From Hirundichthys speculiger (taxonomy: Eukaryota > Chordata > Actinopteri > Beloniformes > Exocoetidae), in contig JAGFBZ010001926.1 in assembly GCA_018398805.1 (NCBI GenBank), positions 1,550,001-1,614,000 on the forward strand: a DNA stretch of 64,000 nucleotides, given 5' to 3'. Shown piece after piece: positions 56,201-64,000 of this stretch. The notes beneath the pieces are model-generated. The model was not told where the DNA came from, searched no databases, and saw only the letters and a program-made list of their open reading frames with translations. The translations under genes were made by a program, and so were the position numbers. Within the stretch, counting starts at the first letter, position 1. Each line of letters starts with the position of its first letter.

Positions 56201-59200
56201 TAAAAATGTACACCTGATTACACTTATATAACCCTTTTTTGGAGTGCAGTGATTTAAAGAAGAAGCCCGACAGTCAGTGTATAGACATACATGGGTAAAG
56301 CAGGCTGCCTGCAAGATCTGGGATTTTACCTTCGAGGTCTTGCTGTTGCCACTGGCGCACAGTGTGTTAATGGTTTCCTGAAGGGAGGTGATGGCTGTAC
56401 TGCAACTGCTGGCAAACGGTTCAATTTTCTGCAACAGAAGTGGAACGAGAGAGTTAAAGAGACAAGACGGGGATTAATAGCATAAACACAGTCAAAACTA
56501 TTGCCACATATGGCGCTGATCATGTTTCAGCTGGCTCAAAGATGTAATTTTCCATAACTGTACGCAACATTGAACCATAATTATAGGAATTTTTTTTTAA
56601 TAACGTTCAATGAGAATCCAGCAGAATAAACAAATCTGTAATTATTGATACATTTCTAATGTCGGTTGCAATCCAGCCACCTCCGTGACACCTACCTGCC
56701 TGAAGCCGATCCAGTGGTTGTGGTCGTAGTGGAAGTTGCCCTCCAGGTCTTGAGTGAGCTGGGTTTGGTCGATGTGCTTCAGCAGGGACTTCAGGGATGA
56801 CAGCGTCTCAGTCTGGGCCAAGAAAACGAAAGGCGTAAACAAACACTAAGGTCTCTGGTAAAGTGTGCCACGTCCCTTGTCTCAAGTAGGGAGCAGCTTT
56901 ACACATTTACAGTCCAGTTCCTGCACATTCCCAGTCTCTGCCATCAGAGCTGAGATGAGAATGAATTAAATATCAATCCAGTACCAAGAAAAATCCTTCA
57001 AACTGAATTATTGTAAGCCACTTCTGGAGTCTACTTTGATCTGTTAGAAGGCTACATGAGAAGTCTTTTTTAAATCATTTTTTTACCTGTACATTGATGT
57101 CTCTGTCAAATTTGGCTGATGTCTCCTTATCCACCAGGAACAGAGCTAAGTAAAGTGCATTTGGTAGCAAAGCCTGAGAAAAAAACAAGCACAGGCAATT
57201 TTACACTCAATTAAATTAAAGTCAACAAATTATAATCTATGTATGTTTCTGACATGGATGTATTCAAGTCATTCAAAGACTTAACATAGCTTACATTGCT
57301 AAGATAATGTGATTACATGTATTTTGAGAGCTGGCTGCAGCCAGCCAACTCCCAGCATGTGGTCAAAAACAGACAAGTAAGGACAGGCTTCGCCACGAGA
57401 GCCCTGAGGCCAGACTTTTTCAAAAAACATAAGAAAAAAAAATGCAGGCACCACAGGTTTAAGGTGTGTGTCTTCAACAACACAAACCACACAGTGTCTA
57501 AGGCTAAGAGCCAGAACAATACTAAATATATAAGGAATGACATAGCATCCCACTTCAATAGGGAGACGTCACATTACAGCTCAGACTTTGCAGCAGCAAA
57601 GTTGACATGGGTTAGGGCGTGTTGGAGGGTAATTACATATTTTCCACACTGGGCTCACCTGAAATTCAGACAGCGATGACAACAGAGCTGGTACAGGCTG
57701 CTGCTTTCTGCCATCTATTACAACAGTTAGACCTTGATCACGCCTTTCTTTCCTAAAACCAGAGTTTTACAGTTAGTAGCACACCTTTGTTGAACATCTG
57801 ATTACATGCAGTACCACAGAAAATGGTACTGTCTCCATTATTATCTCATGACTTTCAAAGACAGATTTAAAGCAGTTTATGGGTTGACAACAAAAGGCTG
57901 ACAACAAAAACACACATGCATAATATGTGTCTTGTAAAGCTGAATGCAAGTGTTACACAGATTTAAAGAAACGCAGAGATGTATCTGCATAAACAAATCT
58001 GTTCAAATGTTCCTACTGAAGAGACCCTGTGAGGCTTTTTCAAGCTTTCTATACATATTTTTTCATTGTTTTATTTTTCTGCAGAATAAAGTATAACAGC
58101 TACAGGATTAGGGTATTTAAATTGTTGTCATAGATTGCAGTTGCGTTGAGCTCAAGAGTGAATCAACAGAAGTAAACCGTCATTTATTTGTGAAACAGTT
58201 ATTTTAACAATCTTAAGTGTCATAATAGTGGTTAAACCCAGAGCATGCAAGACTCACCGCAGTGTGGAGTGGTAGTAACCGAGTAAACAGGTCAGGTCGT
58301 TGACTGTGCAGGTCTCACCTGCCCAGATGTGAGCTCTCGTGCACACCTGCAGCACGGCTCTCCCGCTGCGATCTCTGTTCCCTGGAACAGAGCAATCAGG
58401 GGCTGTCAGCACTTTGCACGAAAATGAAACAGATGAAAGCTGTGCAGCGTTGTCAGTAATGTTCTAAACTGTTTTCTACAGTTCATTTGTGCAGAGCACA
58501 CACGTGGAAGCAGCTGGTGGGTTTAAGTGGGACCCCCGTACCTGGCAGGATCACAGCTCCTGATGCGAGCAGCTCTTGACTGACCTTCGGACACCAGTTT
58601 GGGAAAGACCGAATTGCATTCATAAGAAGAGCTCTGAACTGAAGCCAGCCTCATGTTCATCCCGTTGGCAGGTTTGGGACTGTGTAACTCTTCAACACTT
58701 GCTTTGTGCTGTCTGCTCTCACTGATGCTGTCATCACGTTGCCCTGCAGAAACAGATACAACCAGTGAGCGCAGTTCTGCTACACTGACTAGTGATGTTT
58801 ACCTGTCGTCATAAATACAGTAAAATCAGTAGAAATTAAGTTTTCTTTTGACAGTCTTTCTTTCCATGTTTAATAGTAGTGCCTGAAGCAATAAGTGTTA
58901 TTAGTGGTGAGATAGATGCTCTGATAGTGACTTCACCCTGTGTCATCACGGAATCCAGGTGTTTAGTCAGACTGAGTCACACTGTCTTATTTTCACCTTC
59001 TCCTATTCAGCGCAGCTTCGCTGGAGGCTCTCTTTACAGGAAAGATGTGCCTGACATTTAGAAGTGGTACCACAGTATGCAGCCTTGATCTGTTCCCCAA
59101 GGCAGCAAATATATCCAGAAAACACTGTCTGTACAACAGCTAGACAGCACGTATACATGGCTTACAGTGAGAATCCCAACAATGAGACCGTTCTCCTTGT

Positions 59201-62200
59201 ATTTGAGTGACAGATGATTCATCAGCAACAAATCTGATACACAATTTTTCAATTTTGTGATTTCTTTGCTATAATTGCAAAAGTGAATTGTCCAATTTAA
59301 TCATGTCTAGTGTGAGGATTTCTTTCTTGACTGTTGCTTTTTAATTCAGCTGGGTTACACATGACTCGTTATCCTGTTAGAGAGCAATGCAACTTTTGTC
59401 TCATATATGTACAAGGCCAATTCCAAAATAGTTAGGATGCTGTGTGAAACCTAAAACAAAACCGAATGCAATGATCTGCAAATCTCATGAACCCATATTT
59501 TATTTACAATTGAAAATAAAGAATATGTCAGATGTTGAAACTGCGACATTTTACCATTTCATGGAAAGTGTTAGCTCATTTTGACTTTGATGGCAGCAAC
59601 AAATTTCAAAAAAGTTGGAACAGGGTCATGTTTATCTTTGTGTAGCATCCCCTCTTCTTTTAACATTAGCCTAAATGTCTGGGAAGTGAGGAGGCCAGTT
59701 TCTGGAGTTTTAGGAGAGGAATGTTGTCTCATTCTTGTCTGATGCAGGATTCTAGCTGCTCAACAGTCCTGGGCCTTCGTTGACAGATTTTTGGTTTATA
59801 ATATTTTCCAAATGTTTTCTGTTGCTGAAAGATCTGGACTTCAAGCAGGCCAGCTCAGCACCTGGACTCTTCTCCTGTGAAGTCATGCTGTTGTGATGGA
59901 TGCAGTGTGTGGTTTAGCATTGTCTTGCTGAAATATGCAAGGCCTTTACTGAAAGAGATGTTGTCTGGGTAACAGCAGATGTTGCTCTAAATCTTTTATG
60001 TACTCTCCAGCATTGATGGAGCTTTTCCAGATGTGTAAGATGCCCAGGCCAAATGCATTAATGCAACCCCATACCATAAGAGATGCAGGTTTTTGAACTG
60101 TCTGCTGATAACAAGCTAGATGGTCCCTCTCCTCTTTGGTCCACAACGTCTATGGTTTCCTAAAATGACCTCAAGACAGTTTTCCATTTTGCCTCAGACC
60201 ATTTGAGATGAGCTTTGGCTCAGAGAACACATTTCAAGCATGTTCACATATGGCATTTAATAAGGATGATACAGCTTTAACTTGCATTTGTGGATTTCAC
60301 AGTGCAACTGTGTTCATGGACAGTGATTTCAGGAAGCTCATGCAGTGATGTACAGTAGAGTGATGTCCAGTAATCACGCCTGTTATTAATGCATGGCCAC
60401 CTAAGGGGCCGGAAGATCACGTGCATCCAGTTTTGACCTTTGGCAGACACTCCTCCTGATTCTCTGAATATGTATGTACATGTATATGATAAAATAAAAT
60501 GCTATTTACTTATTTTTACTAAGCTCTATGTAACTAGTGTCGCTCCAGCATCATATGTAATATCAGATGCTAGGAAATGAGTGTTTTCTTCTATCACATC
60601 CTTTTCTTTCAATTTTATTCATTTTTTGTTTGTTTTTTTGTCAACATTTACTGGCTGGCAATTTGATAATTGGGTCCCTTTTTATTAAGACATAAATAAT
60701 AAACTCCAGATATTTGAATTGTGTCCATTACACACAAATAAAATCCCGACTGACCTCTCATACTCAGAACGTGAAGAATGCTGGCCCTCAGATCTTTCAT
60801 CTTATCTCTTTTTCTCATTTTAAAAACATTTGAGTTTGAAATCGGCCATTTCACTACCCTTCTATTTCTTTGGAAACATTAGTGATTAACAGGCCGACAG
60901 CATTGTTCAGCCATCTCCGCGGGTAGCTCTGTAGGTATTTATCTGTGTTTGATGGATGCCTGTTGTGTGTCGTCTTTTTGACCAGTCTGAGGCCTCTTGT
61001 ATTGTCCTGCTCCGTTGTGTGACAGTAAACCCTCCCAGCCCAGCCTCTATTGTCTTCAAACAGTTAGTGCATTTCCTGTGCGACTGTGCGACCAGGCCTG
61101 TGTTTGCTGCACATTTCCTAAAATGCTTTGTTTAGAGGAAGTGACAAAGGTAAGGTAAAGCCTCTTGAGCACTGTGCTGTCACATTTCTAAGCCTTCAAA
61201 AATGCAAAATCAGCATGTTTTTTCAGAAGTCTTGACTTACTGATCATGTAAATCATAATAGACATTGCAAGCATTTGTCAGAATGCATTAGGAGTAAGTT
61301 GGTTTTTTTTTTTTTTAGATTGACATAAGCCACTGCAGGTGAGGTCTTGTGTTTCCCAACTCTCCATCGACAGCAGCACAGTATAAAAGACTTTTTTTTC
61401 ATGGATCTCGCAGGGGCTGATTGGTTCACAAAGGAAACTTTTGTAAATGAAGGAACCCAGCTGGGATCAATGCATCCCCCAGCCCCAGTAAGACTGCAGG
61501 GTGATCTCATTGTGGGATGCTGGAGTCCCTGTGGTTAGTTTACAGGATCCTTTGTTGCCTTTGAAACACTGTTGTGAGAAACCTGCTTTACAAAAGCTGA
61601 AATACAATCCCCTCTTAGGTAATCTCACGAACGTAACACTGATGAGAATCAACTACTGTATTTAAAAATATTGCCTTTCACTTTTTATTTAATGTGCCAC
61701 AGTTCAAGCCTGAATGTAGAGATTTCACCAAACTCACTCAGTTTTCACCTCACACTTCAATTCACGGAAGAAGCAGAGCTATTTAAAAGCAGCATGAATT
61801 CCTGGGTGGTGCTCTCGCATCACTGCTTTCCTGAGCTATCCAGCACAAACCAATGCAAAACAAAACAGACTGACAGTGGAAAAGAAAACACAGGGTTGTG
61901 GCTAAAGCGCTGTTTCCAGGGTAGGGCCATACCTGTCCCCTGAATGTGCCAAAGAACACAAAATGTGGGCTTTGGGAGGCAATCTGTCACTAAGACAGAA
62001 TTAATGCCACAGAGACATCAGCTGTCTCTACTTCAGATTCCAACTCCAGCCATCTGATGAACTGTTGCAACGGGTCCTGCTTCAGGGCAATATTGCACAC
62101 TCCAGGGAGAGAACACCATCCAGATATGAAGGCACTTTCTTAACCTCGGGCTCTGTTTTTGATGTGTGATAAATTATGAGTCATGGACAAACACGATGAC

Positions 62201-64000
62201 TGAAACCACTATTAGCGAAAGCAAAAGAAGTGTAGAGTCAGTGGAGGACCAAAATTGTTCAGGTAACACATGAGTAGTTTGAGTAGTTTTTTTTTTTTTT
62301 TTTTTTTACCATTAAAATGAACCTTCTTTCACGGATTAATATACTTTTTGGTAGGCTACAGAGGTATCAACAGCTCAGTGTTTGTGAGGTTAACTCAATA
62401 TTAGCAATCAGTGCTTCAGTGGTTTTAACTGATTGTGTGTATGAATTCACTGCTGGGACTGATGTGTTTATGAGATCAATGATGTTAACAAAAACAGTTT
62501 TGTGTTTGTTTGGAATGACATTGTGCTGACGCTCTTGTACAAAGACTGCATATGAAATTTGCTGTGGTAAATATGCAAAAGGTATTCAATGTACAAGCAC
62601 ATTGCTGTGTTCTTCCCTGGTATCTCTTGTTTTGGTATGGCTGTTTGTTTTAAAATGCAGCGAGCTAAGTTTTTTTTTTTAAAGTTTTCCATCTATGGCA
62701 CATTTAGACTGAAGAGACTGCTTTGTATTCACTTGACAAAACTGAAAGTGGCATTTGTTGTGCATCATTACTGCTGTCGCACAAATGAGGCGAGCCCCTT
62801 TGGGAGCTAGTTCAGGCAGGCATCTCAAGCAACTTCTTGAATGCTTGTTTTGCCCTTCTGCATGGGTTATTCCCACTAGCTCCATCTGATCCATAGGTCT
62901 ATTTAAGGACCAAAAGGTACTCGTCTCTCACATGCCTTCTGATGTCTCTTCGCCTGCCAGTCTCGCTGCAGCTTTTAAACATCTCATCCTCCTCCCCAGC
63001 TTCCACCTGTAGACTCTGATTCTGAGGATGAGAGGGTTAAGTTATGTTCATCACCCCCAAAATCTCTATGTATTCATCTTATAGGTGGGGACTGATCAGA
63101 TCAGATCCTAGACACCAAAACCCAAGTGATTTATTGCCAAGAAAACATTTGAAATCTTCATTGCATAAGTTAACTCACTGAAATTTGGTAGCCCTACAGA
63201 TAAGAATTTCCCAAGATCATTAATCTCAGATTTATTTGAAGTGGCTGTAGGTCACCAGAGAGAGTAGTTGTGATAATAAGGTGATAAGGGGGACTGTATA
63301 TACAGTGATCACCATGTACAGAGGTTATCATCACAGGTCACAGGTTCAGCCCGTGACCTGTGACCCTTTTCTGCATTCTTTCCGCTGTCTCTGCCCCACT
63401 TTCCTGTCTCTAAATCTTTAATAATACAAAGGCCACAAGAGCTACAAAACTCTTAAAAAAAAGTTAATGAGGATGTAAATGTCTTCCATCCATAACAAGA
63501 GAGCTCAAGACTTAAAGGGTTGTACCATGGATAAACCAAGAGTCATTTTTGTACACAGAGAACAAGGAGCTGAACAGTACAGCATGACATACCTGAATCC
63601 TCTTTGCTGCTTTTCCTCTCGTTTCCAGGAAACACAGCCTCCACATCCAGCTTCCCAAAACGAAGTGCATAACCATTCATCAGCTTTTTGGGGGAGATGC
63701 TAGTTGATCCTCCAGATGAGGATCGTTCTCTGTGGCCTTTAGCCTGCCCTGCTTTGTTAGTCCTCTCTAGTGACTTTGAGCGCCTTTCTGCCCGCCTCTC
63801 AGCACTCCGCAAGCCCCTCTGTAAGTAAAACAGAGGAGTGCTGGGCCTGGAGTCATCGCCGCTGAGCCAGCCCCGGCTCCCAAACTTGCGAGATAAGTGC
63901 TCCCTGGGAGACGTGCAGGTGTCGGGGCTGCTGCCGGGTGTAACTGTCCTCTCTCTGTGGCCGGTGCTGTGCTCCGCGCTTTCTTCCAGGATAGATTCAG
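50236..64000 (-). CDS. Puratrophin-1-like RhoGEF (PLEKHG4/PLEKHG4B family), 5' end outside window
   Basis: A Dbl-family exchange factor that loads GTP onto Rho GTPases at the actin cytoskeleton. Exons read: 63593-64000+, 58542-58743, 58258-58381, 57659-57752, 57087-57173, 56696-56812, 56330-56428, 55967-56109, 55734-55872, 55499-55621, 55228-55392, 54224-55085, 53809-54058, 53230-53319, 52856-53080, 52511-52681, 52248-52425, 51903-52019, 51418-51700, 50813-51032, 50236-50319. Order of domains: basic Ser/Arg-rich N-terminus; Sec14/CRAL-TRIO-like region ([29 protein letters not shown]); spectrin-like helices; linker with [14 protein letters not shown] domain ([27 protein letters not shown]); PH domain ([14 protein letters not shown]); Ser-rich tail ending SKQKLT. 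One-base slips break the frame at about 58641-58648, 54766-54775 and 54486-54502. The 51032 acceptor is weak. About 4.2 kb of coding sequence is in the window. PLEKHG4 versus PLEKHG4B cannot be settled here. Confidence 0.88.
52712..54058 (-). other. DH (RhoGEF) domain exons
   Basis: Exons 53809-54058, 53230-53319 and 52856-53080 encode the catalytic DH domain. Conserved region 1 is [20 protein letters not shown]. The [13 protein letters not shown] segment lies in the second exon, and the alpha-5 helix [20 protein letters not shown] in the third. These exons are unbroken, so the catalytic module is intact even though upstream exons carry frame slips. Confidence 0.88.
57305..57655 (+). other. 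Intronic stretch with a long open frame, not a gene
   Basis: A plus-strand open frame crosses most of this RhoGEF intron and overlaps the last intron bases before the next exon. It contains poly-Lys from an A-run and has no family match, and the minus strand is also open. Treated as chance. Confidence 0.5.
58744..59410. other. RhoGEF gene long intron, left part
   Basis: Non-coding; no exon or repeat end recognised. The intron runs from 58744 to 63592. Confidence 0.45.
59411..60450 (-). mobile_element. Tc1/mariner-superfamily element in RhoGEF intron
   Basis: The left end CCAATTCCAAAATAGTTAGG, followed by ATGATCTGCAAATCTCATGA, is the head of a widespread fish element. The minus-strand frame 59946-60146 keeps a DDE transposase core reading [20 protein letters not shown] and [15 protein letters not shown]. 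The other end is not recognisable. It is the best-preserved of the related copies in the window (see 18715-20760). Confidence 0.65.
60451..63592. other. RhoGEF gene long intron, right part
   Basis: No exon recognised. Poly-T runs at 61302-61316 and 62287-62307 are simple sequence. A cluster of four nuclear-receptor half-sites lies at 63335-63366. Short open frames on both strands have no family resemblance. Confidence 0.45.
63335..63366. promoter_or_regulatory. Candidate composite nuclear-receptor element
   Basis: On the plus strand AGGTCA-CA-GGTTCA forms a direct repeat with spacing 2. On the minus strand GGGTCA-C-AGGTCA forms a direct repeat with spacing 1. DR2 and DR1 are the known arrangements for RAR/RXR and for PPAR/RXR or HNF4/COUP-TF. 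The position is about 230 bases inside the intron after the leftmost-visible 5' exon of the RhoGEF gene. Binding is inferred from sequence only. Confidence 0.4.

Noticed and set aside
57299..57679. Open frames on both strands in a RhoGEF intron
   Set aside because: The exon at 57659-57752 is clearly defined on the minus strand. The long frame upstream contains an A-run and has no domain.

Overview
The window is vertebrate nuclear DNA and almost certainly from a teleost fish. Its genes are split into many short exons with GT/AG introns. It is AT-rich apart from a CpG-rich promoter. It carries a typical fish set of decayed Tc1/mariner, hAT-type and LINE (Rex1/L2/RTE-like) repeats. There are no operons, phage genes, CRISPR arrays or recognisable tRNA/rRNA genes.

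Layout, left to right. (1) Bases 1-18140 contain no exon I can recognise. They read as the long first intron of a kinesin-3 gene, because coding exon 1 of kif13a lies on the minus strand at 18141-18195 under a CpG-rich promoter. (2) The intronless malin gene nhlrc1 lies at 21557-22801, minus strand. A kif13a-nhlrc1 pair in the same order and orientation is known on human 6p22, so this looks like an ancient linkage. (3) The whole phosphatidylserine synthase 1 gene (ptdss1, 13 coding exons) spans 24905-34506, minus strand. One base is missing from exon 7. (4) Two four-transmembrane MS4A-family genes are arranged head to head, at 38269-39648 (minus) and 44132-48089 (plus). They are separated by 4.5 kb packed with transposons. 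(5) A large Dbl-family RhoGEF gene of the puratrophin-1 (PLEKHG4/PLEKHG4B) type fills 50236-64000, minus strand. It runs off the right edge and shows three places where the reading frame slips by one base.

The genes are not one functional pathway. They cover a microtubule motor, a ubiquitin ligase of glycogen control, a phospholipid base-exchange enzyme, two small tetraspan membrane proteins and a Rho activator. Much of the remaining sequence is nested mobile DNA. The clearest cases are a TTAA-flanked MITE inside a dead Tc1/mariner copy (3684-5225), a palindrome-ended MITE inside a degenerate transposase array (18715-20760), and LINE tails inside another Tc1-like element (40661-43791).

I found no previously undescribed biological system. 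The observations most worth following up are the four single-base frame breaks in otherwise intact genes, the phase-0 exon architecture shared by the divergent MS4A pair, a 33-bp-arm hairpin, a three-copy unclassified repeat family, and a few candidate regulatory sites.
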